A stretch of DNA of 64,000 nucleotides from Furcasterigmium furcatum (GCA_001599815.1 BCIA01000005.1:2149088-2213087), one strand, 5' to 3'. Counted from the first letter of the stretch, positions 12,492 through 24,004 are shown. A program made the numbers and translations. Notes: generated from the letters alone by a model not told the origin.

Positions 12492-14005
12492 ATGGCAGAT
12501 AAGATGTCCATCGACAAAAAGGACCTTGTCGATGGCGAGACCCCAGAGTCTCCCGTCTCCAGCCTCGGCCCCGAGCCTTCTGGCCATCACGCTGGCAACG
12601 GTACCTCCTCCATCCCCCAGGAAGGCCAGCAGCCAAAGCGCAAGGGAGGCCGCAAGCCGGTGAGTGAGACAATTTCTCTTACGTGACACTCACTCCGCGA
12701 GAGTGGGAGGGAGACAGACATCTCAACCTCACCTCTCCTCACCACCCATTCTCTCACCTGATGACACCTGCCTACTTGCCTCTGCCCGTCCCTGCCCTTG
12801 CCCTTATCCCAAGACCTCTCTCCACCTCCTCGTCGCCTACGTTCCTGCGCAAAATGCTGACCCAACCCCAAGATCTACGCGACCTCGGAGGAACGCAAGC
12901 AGCGTAATCGCCAGGCGCAGGCCGCTTTCCGTGAGCGCCGCACCGAGTACATCAAGCAGCTCGAGGAGGCCATCCGCGTCCATGAGGGCAACCTGCAGAG
13001 CCTCCAGGCGGCCCACCGCACCGCCGCCGACGAATGCCTGATGCTGCGCTACAAGAACTCGCTCTTGGAACGTATCCTTTTGGAGAAGGGTGAGTACTTA
13101 CCCGCTCAAGATGGATTTTCATGATCAAGTCACTTACCACCACCCCAGGCATCGATGTCCAGGCAGAGCTTCGCGCCAAAACTGGCAGCCCCAACCTCGG
13201 GCCTACCCATGTGCCGCAGAACCTCGTCCAGCCGCCTTCGATCCAGCGTTCCATCCTGGGTCGTCAGCAGAACCGCAGGTCCAACTCGAGCATCGCCCCC
13301 AAGCTCGAACCTGGCATGACCTCCCTGCCGCCACCTATTCAGCAGCAGCAGCAGCAGCACGGCTTCCCGTCGCCCAAGAACAGGCCAACGCCACCCTCGC
13401 ACGCCAATTCTCCCAACGGCAACCCGGCCTTTGCTAACCAGGCTGCCGTCTCGCCCGCCGCATCGGACGCTCCCTCTCGATCCTCTCTGTCGGCCCTGAA
13501 GAACCAGATGAGCCCACTCGCGCCCATGAACCCGGCGACCCGGGCTCACATGATGTCCGGCGGACCTGCGCGAGTCGGCACAGGGGCCCAGTTCTACCCG
13601 ACTCCTAGTTTCCAGAACCATGTTGAACAGCTGGGTATGTTGTCCTATCCCATAAATACGCACGAGCGAACCCATGTACTGACTCTTTCCCCGATAGAGC
13701 AGGAATACGATGCTCCGGCAGACATTGTCGACGACTCCGAGATGGACACTCCCGGCGGCGGCCACGCATATCCCCCTCCCTTCGGAGACGGCCACCAGTC
13801 GATGGTCCCTTCACCAAACTCAGCCGTCAACGGTCATCACGTCACGCAAGGCGAGGCCGTGCAGTCCTCCCAGGCGCCACACGGTGCCTACCCTTCGATG
13901 ACCCAGCTTCTCGACCACCCGAACGGCGAATGGGACCCCTTCGGACTCAGCGCGAGCATGGCGTTCCCGACGCAGTTTTCTTTCGACACTAGTAGCATGC
14001 GTTAG
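12492..14005 (+). CDS. bZIP transcription factor
   Basis: Four exons (12492..12659, 12873..13089, 13149..13634, 13698..14005) give 392 aa. The basic region and leucine zipper span residues 62-125. The basic motif is NRQAQAAFRERR with the invariant Asn68 and Arg76, followed by a coiled coil from Leu86 and the conserved segment LMLRYKNSLLERILLEKG. This acidic-NRQAQAAFR type is related to AP-1-like fungal factors; I do not assign a named gene. The rest is disordered, with a polyglutamine run encoded by about six CAG codons near 13341 and many SP/TP sites. The third intron (63 bp, GTATGT donor, TACTGAC branch, TAG acceptor) is a multiple of three without a stop, so a retained-intron protein is possible. 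The reading frame is open upstream to 12354, so an N-terminal extension cannot be excluded. Confidence 0.9.
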
Positions 14006-16313
14006 ACGTTCTGTCCACCACCACCACCCGACTATTTTCCTATACTTATTTCCGGCTCTTTCCTATATTCCGGCGGACCACCCATCATTACGGCGAATGA
14101 AAAGTTGATACCCAGGGTAGCATTCCACGACAGCATCGGGACGAAGTTACGACGTAAACCGAGTCTGAAAACGGCTCCCCTAATCACCCTCCACGGTACG
14201 GAGAAGCCCAGATATGGGCTCTCGTGGGCTTTTCTTCCCACGAAATCACACGGCGCACACACAGCTGTTGCACACAGAGAGGTGCGGCATTCGAGACGCC
14301 ACGCGGCGTCGGGCGACGAAAATACCTGTAACATCAATTTTGCTCTTCCGGAGATGCGGCGTTTGACGGTGCTTGAAAAGTCTCTTCGATGGCTTTGGTT
14401 TTGGAATTCTGCTTGTCTAGTAGCTACACATAGCGTGTCGTGCCAACACGGTCACGTATCTTTACATAAACCAGTTAGTTCGCTACTACATTATGATACT
14501 CTGCGTGGTTTCGCCATCGGCCATCCTTCCACTGCAATCCCGGGCTCACGATGCCGGCTGCCACGGCACCGGCACCGACAAACATTCCTCGCAGACGCGT
14601 GTAGCATCATCACCGTCCGTCCGGACCCCTGAGCCATGTACGTAATCGGGCCCTCGGCCGCCTTGCGTCACCGCAATGCGAGACGCGCAGGCTGACTCGT
14701 TTTGCGAGGGCCAGGCCCACGTTCAGCCCTCTCAGGCTGGGACTAGCCGGGTTGGAGAAGCTGAGAGTGCCTTCTTCGATGTAGGTCTTTTCCTTTCGGG
14801 ATGAGGAATGCTCAGGAATGGGTCCGTGACTCCATGGGGTTTCGGACGGCGGCAGGCAGATGGAGTTGCGCCTGCGGAAAGGCATGGATGTTGAGTCGTT
14901 CCAGGCACTCTGTAGAATTAAGATGTGTTGGTGCTAAGGCAGGGCGCGGCGCCCTGAGGATATCGTGATGATGATGGAGATGGATCTCCGGGAGGATTGG
15001 GCACTTTGTTTTTTGAATCCTCTCGCGATGCTCTGGAAGGGATCATGAGTATGAATCAGGCACACCGACTCCGTGGAGTTTCAGCTCCATCTTCTGGAGT
15101 CGGGAGTTACCCCAGAATCCACCGAGAGGATACACGGCAGCTCGTCCCCTCCGAACAGACTTATCATCAAGCATAAGGCCCTTCCCCGGGCGTGTTCCAC
15201 TACGCATTCGCGAGGTCCAGACACCGAGACCGAGCGCCCGGGAGGCGCCCACACCTCGAGTGTGCCCGAGGATGCTGTGTCTCGGTAATCTAGCGGTGAG
15301 ACAACAACCCTCACCACCCTCTCATCCGGGCCACGAGACCTCCGGGTACGTACGAGGCAGCACAGAAGGGGCATCACGCGCCTCCATCGTGAAGTCGGCC
15401 TGTGGTTAGACTTGCCGGAAAGTCTGTTGTTGCACGCTGCGAAACGGCTGGCGAGGGTGATCACACGCCCCTCCCAAAAGCGAAAAAGCTCCGATGCCGG
15501 AGCGGCTTCCTTGGGCGGCGCTAATGCACGAGATGAACGAACTTTACCACATCTGGGATGGGGCGGTTGGCCCATAGTGGGTGTGTGTTTAGGAATCCGC
15601 GTGTTTGATGACCGCCGAGGGGTCGGGGATTTTTGACGAATTGGAGAGGCCCCTCGTGTTGGTGGTTGGCCGATGATTGGGGAGGGATTGGACAAATATG
15701 GCGATATCGTAAGGTTGTGGTTGAAACGCCTGGGATTGTTAGTGCAATATCACTGACTGGGAGATGGGAGAACATCAACATCACAAATAGATTGATTGAC
15801 CGTACCTAATAGGTAGGTAGGACAAGGATGAGAACAAGATGAGGCCTGTCGATATTGACCCCGGTGTCACATCTGGACAAGCATGTCATGGCCGGGCCGA
15901 AAACCAAGGTCGCCTTTCCAACATCATGGGTGATCAAGAACACCCCCCTTGAGGGGCTGTCTAACTTCGCCATGATGCCTGATATTATTGAGTTGAGGGA
16001 GGATGGCTTTCTCTGTTATGGAAGTCTAAGCTGTTTCTGTAACTTGACATGACGACTTCAGCATATGTCTAGTACTTGAGGGGGGAAGGGGAAGCTGCAA
16101 CTCATGTTGACTGATTGCCACTTGCGTTTTCTTCTGCAGAATAATACTCTCTGGGAAGTAACAATGCTTCCTCCCTCACTCCAGCATTTGAACCTACTTA
16201 TTTACCCCCCTAAGACCGTCACCATGCTCGCACCCTAAGAAACCACCGCATCATCACATTCATTATCACTTAGGTACGGCAGCTGTCCCGGAAAGACAAG
16301 ACGTTTTGGACGA
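14006..16313. other. 2.3-kb intergenic region
   Basis: No gene is recognised. The open frames at 14105-14632 (+) and 15081-15695 (-) have no recognisable motif. An inverted repeat lies at 15065-15103 (8-bp outer arms with a nested 4-bp stem). A TAGGTAGGTAG motif typical of these intergenic regions is at about 15801-15823. The right end is upstream of the LIM gene. Confidence 0.5.
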
Positions 16314-18124
16314 ATGGCGCACCCGAGTTGGGTACTTCCACGCCGCTCACGACCAACACCCTCCCTCACGCAGCGACCTTCTCGGCCTCTCTTCACGTGC
16401 ACGTTCTGTTGGCACCTGTCTCCGGACCCGCCGCATGTTCTCGGTCGATCAGCCCGATTGGCGTGTTCCTCGTGCTTTGCGGCCCTCATCGACCTGGCCA
16501 TATGCTAGGTGTGCGGCGAGGTCGTCTATCGAGGCGAGGAGTGCGTGAGCCTGGGGTGGTGCTTCTGGCACCGAGCCTGCTACGGCTGCCTGCTGTGTGG
16601 GAGTCGCCAGATATGCCAGGGTCTACCTCAGGAAGAGCTATTCAGGTGCTCAGCTGAGATCGAGCGGAATGGTGTGAAAGAGGCGGGCAGGGACCGGGGG
16701 AGGGAGATTGATGTTGTGCCCCTGTGCGCAAATTGTCTCGTCGAGGCAGAGGTGGACGAGCTGGATGAGGATGCCGTGCTGCAAAAGGGACTGAGGAGGA
16801 TGGATCACACAGACGGAGGGATGGGCCGCATGAGATGGGAGGCACAGAAGCTGGCCAGGCTGAGGTCGAGGAAGTCTCCTGAGGTGTGTTTACTGTCCGT
16901 GTTGACAGCCATTTGACTGACAGGTGCGAGCAGCCCGGAAAGCAGTTCGGCAAACATATTGCACAACATCCGATCGAGGAGGACTTGCAGCCGCTGGACG
17001 GCGCTATGCAGACAGAAGAGTGCTCGACTCCTCTGGATTCAATGATCTACATCTCCATGTCGAAGCCTCTGGATGAACCTGCGTTCAAGCCAAGTCCTAC
17101 CAAGCCCATCCCGCGTTGGATGCAGTACCTTCCCGAGTACAGAGAGACATACCACCCAGAAGAGAGTCCGAGCCCATCTCGGCGTTCAACGACCTCCGCG
17201 TCGACAGGTCATCAAAGCAGCATCAAGTCGCGGACGTCTTCCGGCATCTCGGCCAGAACCATGTGTCCAGCCAAAGTGCCCACGCCAGTCTCGACACCAC
17301 CTCCGCTCTCCCCTCGCTCGTCTTCTAAATCCTTTGCCTCTACATCTTGCTTTGATTATCGTGCCGACTCACTGTGTGCTCCCCTCGGTCTGCGCCCTGT
17401 GCGCCAGCAACCCATCTCATGGGTCAGCAACGAGCCCCTGAAGCGACCATCTTCGCGCATGGCATACAGAAAGACACACGAGACATCGGAGACCGAAGCC
17501 TCGTCCGCCTATGGCACTCCACCGGAGTTCACGCCCGAAGAGGCAGAGAAAAGAGCACAGCTTGCACGCAGCGGATCATCCAATCTTCGCCGAAGGGCAG
17601 GCCACGATGAACACCGTCCCCCATATCGGCCACAAAGCCCCCTATCGGTGCCTGTGGTGGTCAGCAGGGGAAATAGCCACCGTCATGATACTATCAGATA
17701 TGCGGTGCGCACACCCCCGCCGCTATCGTCGGAATACCTCGAGAAGTATCGACCCATTCGGTCGCCCTCGCCCAAACCTGCAGCGGGATTCCGAGAACCT
17801 ATGGCTATGATAGAGGCCATGAGACGAGAAAGTCTGGCGACGAGCAGCTCCACAAGCACCATCAGAGAGCTAGACCCTCTGCAAGAGACATCGGGAAGAA
17901 GACGCGGGGACACACTGCAGCCATCGGTGATCCAGGACCAGGTGAGAGCGGGAGGCGGCCATCTCCGAAGGGTGTCTGCGATGGGATCCCAGAAGAAGGA
18001 GGCACAGGCGCCAGGGGACGGGACAGACTCGTTGCATTCAGCGCTGCTGCATGGGCATCCAGGCTCGCCGGGAATGAGGAAGCACTTGCAGTCGGAGCTG
18101 AAGAAGCTGTTCGGGAAGTACTAG
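16314..18124 (+). CDS. LIM-domain protein gene interrupted by an in-frame UAG
   Basis: The reading frame from ATG 16314 encodes a cysteine-rich N-terminus (CTFC...CSSC...AIC), then TAG at 16506-16508, then VCGEVV...WHRACYGCLLCG...PLCANC. Reading TAG as one residue gives C-X-V-C, so C1-X2-C2 of a LIM zinc finger is complete and the later H-X2-C, C-X2-C and C-X2-C ligands follow. That places the stop inside the domain, probably at a Trp codon (TGG to TAG). A second exon encodes a Ser/Pro-rich tail with SPTKPIPRWMQYLP and ends at 18124. The joining intron is uncertain: 16886-16923 (38 nt) or 16865-16923 (59 nt, donor GTCGAG) both keep the frame. With the stop read through, the protein is about 583-590 aa. 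The start is tentative. The alternatives are a pseudogene, an assembly error, or a 5' intron ending at that TAG. Confidence 0.7.
16497..16517 (+). other. Predicted mRNA hairpin presenting the in-frame UAG in its loop
   Basis: The arms 16497-16505 (GCCAUAUGC) and 16509-16517 (GUGUGCGGC) can pair at eight of nine positions, with three G-U wobbles and one A-C mismatch. The UAG is left as the whole three-base loop. I worked the pairing out by hand; no folding energy was computed. Confidence 0.5.
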
Positions 18125-18569
18125 TCTGCACAGATATGTGGTAGTATCCATGGCTTTATGATTAGCATTGGCATGAGTCAACAATGGCTTTCGTAGAAGG
18201 GAAGTTATTGCAATTGATTTGCGACCCGAGACTTCTGACGGGTGTGGATGTTGGTTGTCATTGAAGTGGTCCTTGAGTGTTGGCGCAATTCAGGGGTTGT
18301 TTCCCTGCCGGCCTCAGTGTGTGGCTCGAGCTTATTAGCTGGGGCCGACTCCAACCGTCGAAGTCTTTTGGCATTCGACCGTCAAAGAGCTCCCACCACC
18401 TTCAACTTCGACCACGCAACCCACCCTAAACGACGATCAAGACCGCCACCTCGTCCGGCACTCTTACGCCCGTCGCAAAGACCCGAAGCAGCTGCAACTT
18501 CCAACACAGCATCCCACCGCAAACCTCACCAAAGGATCGCGACAGCCACCGCGGCGCAAGACCGCAACC
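18125..18569. other. Intergenic region between the LIM gene and MED10
   Basis: This is 445 bp between two plus-strand genes. It holds the LIM gene 3' end and the MED10 promoter. No motif is strong enough to call. Confidence 0.55.
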
Positions 18570-19194
18570 ATGGCGCCCATCGCAAACCCAACCCAAGAGC
18601 TCCTCGAGCGTGCGTTTCTCTGGTCTCTCACACTCCTTCACATACACTGACCGCCCTGCAGAGCAGCTCAAGGACACAATCCAAGACCTCTACCAGATCA
18701 TGGTGCAAATCTCCACCTACACCAGCACGCCGACACACACCTCCTCGACGGCCCTCGCCGCCTCCCTCCAGTCCCTCACCACCTCCCTCCAGCACGTCCA
18801 CCAGACCGCCCTCTCGGGCGCCCCGCCCCCAGACCCCTCCAACCCGCCGCCGCCGCCCGAGCAGCTCGCCGCCTTCAACATGCCCGCGGGCGTCCCGCCG
18901 CTGCAGGACCCGAACCTGCCCTCCGCGGGCCGCCCGCGCGGCGAGCTCCCCGCCATCCCGCCCGAGCTGGTGCAGTACGTCGAGAACGGGCGCAACCCGG
19001 ACATCTACACGCGCGAGTTCGTCGAGCTCGTGCGGAGGGGCAACCAGCTGCTGAGGGGCAAGATGAACGCGTTCGGGCGCTTCAGGGACGTGCTGGCCGG
19101 CGAGATGAGGAGCGCGCTGCCGGAGGTGGCCGGGGACGTGGACAGGGTCGTGGAGATGACGAGTCCGGAGGTGAAGAGGGAGGGACAGAGCTGA
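18570..19194 (+). CDS. MED10: Mediator complex subunit 10 (Nut2)
   Basis: Two exons (18570..18609, 18662..19194) give 190 aa. The 52-bp intron has a GTGCGT donor and CTGCAG acceptor. The N-terminal half is the helical Med10 domain (LKDTIQDLYQIMVQI). The C-terminal half carries the diagnostic block PPELVQYVENGRNPDIYTRE followed by FVELVRRGNQ and GKMNAF. Between them a proline-rich insert (about residues 68-105) is longer than in yeast Nut2. Mediator middle-module subunits link gene-specific activators to RNA polymerase II in the nucleus. The short first exon of 13 codons is supported by the exact frame match at the join. No anomaly is visible. Confidence 0.93.
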
Positions 19195-19739
19195 GATGCC
19201 GGACTGAGGGCGGAGGTTGAATGGTGTGATTCTGGTTGAGGGAGGGCTGGAGACCGGGAGGAGGAACAAAGATACCCCAATGGCAAATAGACATGCCGAG
19301 ACAGAAGAGAGCGTCGTGGACGCACAGAATGGACGGATGGGAGCTCCCGTGAGCACGATGATAATGTGCAAAGAGTATGTGAGCTCCGGTCGTCAAGTGC
19401 GGACAGTGCATCACCGTGTCATGGTAGAAAAGGGAACAATACAGCTGTGATCAAGGCATCAAGGGTCTTCACCCAGTACTCATTCAAGCCACAGCAAGGT
19501 CTAGCTAGCTACAAGACGAAGGAATGGAAAAATTCCAAAACGCCGCCAGCGATGATGATGTTGATGATGGTCCATTGGTTCCGCAGCTTCTTCCTGCGTG
19601 CCCGTGGAGAAACAATCCGCCCCCCGTCTCCGTCCTCCGAGTCTATCGTCCCATGCATCATTATGTCCAGTTTGTCATCTCGTCCCGGTATACAGACAGA
19701 CAATTTCCTTCCCTGAAGTGGTCCTCGGGAGGCCCCCGC
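19195..19739. other. 3' region between MED10 and the DnaJ gene extension
   Basis: This is 545 bp between convergent transcription units. It includes a short GATGATGATGTTGATGATGG run near 19551. No gene is recognised. Confidence 0.5.
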
Positions 19740-20057
19740 TCACGCTCGTGCGAGGGCGGCGAGCTTCTGGGACGCCCTGATCAGAATATACACCATGCCC
19801 GCGATGACACCCGCGAGCACGAGGAGCTGGTACGGGACCAGCACCAGGGCCGCCACGGCCATGACGCCGTACTTCCTGATCTTGGCAACCATGTCCTCGT
19901 GGCTGTCGCGCCGCTGCCGCATGTGATCCCGCAGTTTCTCGTGGATCTCGTCATCCTGCCGGCTGCTGGTGTCATCGCCACAGCCCGACTCTTGCTCGTA
20001 GTCGTCATCGTCTTCGTCCCCTTCTTCTTCGTCATCGTCAGGTTCGCGACCGGCTGG
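19740..20057 (-). other. In-frame, coding-like extension downstream of the TPR/DnaJ stop codon
   Basis: Directly after the TGA of the DnaJ gene (20058-20060) the same frame stays open for 105 codons to TGA at 19742-19740. I checked every triplet. Codons end mostly in G or C, as in real genes here. The translation starts with an acidic tract (DDDEEEGDEDDDDY). It continues with a charged helix (EIHEKLRDHMRQRRDSHEDM), then a hydrophobic segment (VMAVAALVLVPYQLLVLAG, then VIAGMVYILI) and a basic end. It could be reached by removing a 57-nt intron whose donor is GTCGTC and acceptor CCAG, or by stop readthrough, or it could be the 3' exon of a separate small membrane-protein gene. A product is not proven. 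Confidence 0.5.
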
Positions 20058-22252
20058 TCAGGTCTGGAAGTTAAACCCCCGTCCGCCGAAGCCGCCCCCC
20101 CGAGGACGACCGGTTCCGTCGGCGAAGGAGAAGCCGCCGCCACCGCCGCCGGGGAAGCCTCCTGCTCCGGGGAAACCACCGCCACCGCCACCGCCTCCCA
20201 TCATGTTAAATAGGATCTCGGGGTCGATGCCGCCCATTCCGCCGTGCATGCCGTGCATGCCACCCATGCCGCCGCCGCCGCCGAACATGTCAGACATATC
20301 CATGAGATCGTCGCCGTTATCGTAGCGAGCTCGTTTTCTGTCGAGGGGGTCAGTACACCAGCCAGCATATGATATTCATTCAGTTGGGGGCAACATACTG
20401 GGAGTCGCTCAAGGTCTCGTACGCTTCGCCGATATCCTTGAAGCGCTCGGCGGCCGCGTCGTCATTCGGGTTCTTGTCCGGGTGGTGGACAATCGCCAGC
20501 TTGCGGTACGCCTTCTTGATCTGGGCGTCGTCGGCGCTCTTCTCCACGCCGAGGATCTTGTAGTAGTCCTTGCGCTGGCTCTTCTTCAGCTCCAGCTCAG
20601 CCCGCCGGATCTCCTTGGCGATGGTGCGGTCCTCGGGGTCGAGCTCCTGGATCGACTTCCACTCCCGGACGGCGTCCTCCCACCTCTCGGCGAAGCCGAG
20701 GGCATTGGCCTTGGTCTTACGCGCCTTGGTGTACGAGGGGTCTAACGAGATGGCACGCTCGCAGTCGGCAATGGCCGCGTCGTAGTCCTTGAGCTTCGTG
20801 CGGCACAGGGCCCTGTTCTGCAGGATCTTGGAGTTGGTACCCTTGTTGGTGGGGTCGATCTCGAGGGCGGCGGTGTACTTGTCGATGGCGTTCTGCCACC
20901 GGCCGGCCTTGTACTCGGTGTTTCCCTCCTCCTTCATCCTGTCGAGCTTCTGCACCGTCCTGAGCCACTTGACGGCGTCCTTGAAGTCGGGGTCGCAGCT
21001 GAGGGCCTTGCGGAAGTGGGTAATGGCCTTCTCATTGTCGCCCTGGGCGTACAGTGCCCGGCCGCGCAGGACGAGCGCCTCGGGGTCCTGGCTGTTGTTC
21101 CTCAGCAGGGACATGGCGATGTTCTGGGCCTCGCCGAGGGCATTGGCGGTGCCCATCTTGAGGTAGGCGCCGCCGCGCATGAGCTGCCACTTGCGGGGCT
21201 TGGCAGCGCCGAAGCCGAGCTGCTTCTCGGCCTGGTCCAGGGCGTGCAGGACCATGGAGCCGGCGGTTCCGCTGTCGAGGGCACCCTGGGCGGCGCGGAT
21301 GTGGTGCTGCATCTCCTTTGCGGGAGCCATGTCCTTGGCGGAGGGAGCGGGCTGGATGCGGCCAAAGGTCAGCACGGCCTCGTCGGGCTGGCCGAGGCTG
21401 GTGTAGATACGGGCCAGGCGCAGGAGAATCTTGGGGTTCTGGGAGTCCAGGTCGACCGCGCGCAGACAGTCCTCAAGCGCAGCCTCGTAGTTCGAGTTGG
21501 ACATGTAGGCAGCCGCGCGGTTGCTCAGATACGTGGGGGAGTCGGGCATGAGCTCGACGGCTTGCGGCATGTTAGCGGGGACTCATTTCACAACACCCAA
21601 GGGAGGGAGGGTTGTGTAATGTACCTTTGGAGTACTGCACGATGGCATTCTTGTAGTCCTTCTCCTTGAAGAACTTATTTCCGGCGGCCTTGTAGGACTC
21701 GGCCTCGTCCTCGGTCGTCGGGACGGGGCTGGAGGGGTTTGACTTGTGCGGCGGGGGGGCAGGGGCGTCATTTACGGCCGTGTTGATGCCATTGGGAATG
21801 GGCACAGAAAAGGACGTCTGCGGTTGAGGGGCGGGGGGAGGGGAGGAGGGGACGCCGTTCGACTCGCGGTCGACGTCCATGGGTTCGCTTCTGCTCATGG
21901 CGGATAGTGCGGATAGCCGCTTGCGTTCCTCGGGGGGCAAGTTGAGCGGGTGTGTGTCCGGGTCAATCTTGTGCCTGCGAGAGGAGGACGACGAAGAAGA
22001 GCCCGGGTCCGTGGAATGCCGACCGAAGGGACGGGAGGAGCGTGACTTGGACTCGCGGGATGCGCCCGGAGGAGGGGTCGAAGGGCGGGCGGCCTTCTTT
22101 GAGGATTTTGTCGGCGACGACGACTTTGTGGGGGACTTGGTAGGAGATGAGGAGCCGGAGCGCGGTGCGTAGTCGCTGTCCAAGTGGTAATCGTCCTCTT
22201 GCTGCTGGGAGTTGGAAGGTTTTTTGGACGGCTTTTTGTTAAAGAGCTTCAT
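20058..22252 (-). CDS. TPR and J-domain co-chaperone (DNAJC7-like)
   Basis: Three exons, complement(20058..20337, 20399..21560, 21625..22252), give 689 aa. The first 190 residues are a Ser/Pro/Lys-rich disordered leader. Tetratricopeptide repeats follow from about residue 190 (AGNKFFKEKDYKNAIVQYSKA) to 510. The J domain starts at Asp541 (DYYKILGV) with the catalytic HPD at 569-571. A Gly/Phe/Met-rich tail ends the protein. The layout is that of DNAJC7/Tpr2, which uses TPRs to hold Hsp70 or Hsp90 and the J domain to stimulate Hsp70 ATPase in client transfer. I took the ATG at 22252; an upstream in-frame GTG is not needed. Introns of 61 and 64 bp have good donors and a GCTAAC branch. The oddity is the open, coding-like frame after the stop (see 19740-20057). 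Confidence 0.92.
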
Positions 22253-24004
22253 TGATACGCCGGTCACACACCCAGCGGGTGGGTATTTTCAGCGCGTGAA
22301 TTAGGTAAGGGGGGGTCCGGTCCCCGAAAGTTTAGGCTCATGCAGCGGCGTGCCTCGTTGCAAGGTTATGCTTGTGCCGGGAGCGGGAGCGATGCTCAAA
22401 AGCGTGCCGGCGGCTCTTAGCGGGAGAGGCGCGGGAGCTTTGAAGCTCAGGTGATTCCAAGGTCTGTGGGATTGCAAAGAAAGCCCCGGTGGCAGCCTGA
22501 TGAATGTTTGCAAAGGTGAAAGTGTCCCAGAATACAGAATGGCGAAAGAGACGAGACGAGGAAAGAGGCGACCAAGGCCGTGCACTGCCCGGAGGAAATG
22601 TAATAGCGGCCGGCTGTGGTGGTGGGTGGTGCGCCCGCGTGGGTTGGCCAGGAAAGAAAGTTCCTTTCGAGGTCCAGTGAGTCGAGTCGAGTCGAGGCGG
22701 CGCGTCTCGATATCAACGCGGCGAGCGAGGATGAGGACGAACAGAGGAGCGTGAGAAGAGAAGAGCGGCCCGGTTGTTGCACAAAGAAACCCGACCCTTC
22801 CGTCATCGACATGAGGAGAGAGAGGAGAGAGGGAAAGGATGGAAATTTTTGCCCGCCTTATTCCTGTGACTGTCTGTGACACGCCGCCGACCGGGGAGAG
22901 GAGATGAGTGATGGGATTTATTATCAGAGGTTGATTTGCACAAGGCGCCAAAGATTGGGCCACCGGGCCACCACTGGACTGCGATGTGGAAAGTGAACAG
23001 GCTGGGAAGACCCTGGAAAATGAGTCCCCTGTACCTCGAGCGCCACCAATGAATACGCGTCCAGTTATGTACCGGATACCTCCTCAACCCCACAAATGCT
23101 GCCAGAGGTCACCAGCACCTGTCAAGCCAATGGGTGCTGGCTCCTGTGACAATCAGACATGCACAGCGGTGGATGGGCGAAAGGGCGGTCTATCACTGGA
23201 TGAAATCCATCCACGGAAGCCGCTGCGCTCCCGCTGTCCCTAGCCACTCCAATTCTTCAAGAGCCCAATGGTCACTTGCGCTGCAGAGGCAGATGGCATC
23301 GTCATTCGGCGGGGCGCTGGATATGTATGTACATCATCGTCTGTTGCTTGCACTATTCTTGGCGGCGACCTGGGAAAGGGGGAGGGAGGCATCCGTCCGA
23401 CCTTTAATTTTTGATATTGGGGCCGGCCACCCGCCCTCATCTCGTCTCAAAGTCCCGGCGTCAAAAATCTCTCTAACGAGGCGTTTGCACGAAACCAGCT
23501 CATCCTGGTCCCGCTCCCGCCCCGTGTGTCTGCACCCAACGGGCCGGTTCGAGAAGGTTCTGTGGGGCGTGTCGAGCGGGATCTTTGCCGAACCCGCGCT
23601 GGCGGCGGTGCTACCACGCCCGAAGTCCGGGCTAGACTCTTTGAGGTTAGCGCCGCCGCCGCTTTGGATCTGCTCGAGTCTGAAGTGAAGAGCACAGATC
23701 ATGGAACTTTTGGTCGACCTATCGCTTTCTCTCAAGCCAGGAACTCTCACTTCTCAAGTACTGAATCATTCTCATCAATATCGTGAAGTGTGCCCATGGG
23801 AGCGAATTGATTATGTGGAACTGAGAGAAGCAGAATCAAGTAGAGTCAAGGAATTAGCTGGTAAGAATAACCAGGCAGTCTATAGGTATATCGTACAAGT
23901 CGAAAGATCCCAACACCATGCAGTTCAGCCTCAACTCCAGACCAGTCTCCTAGCGCCGGGCCTCTTTAAGTCTAAGATCTAAAAGAAGAAAACACCAAGT
24001 CTGC
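22253..24004. other. 1.75-kb intergenic region
   Basis: This region covers the DnaJ promoter and the downstream flank of the short-chain dehydrogenase; both genes are on the minus strand. Open frames at 22301-22963 (-) and 23134-23688 (+) show no domain. I see no gene. Confidence 0.5.

Noticed and set aside
15081..15695. Minus-strand open frame of about 204 codons
   Set aside because: The composition is Arg/Ser/Pro-rich with no motif and no plausible splice partners; it is left as unannotated intergenic DNA.
22250..22267. Upstream start (22267) for the TPR/DnaJ gene
   Set aside because: It is a GTG; the first ATG is at 22252.
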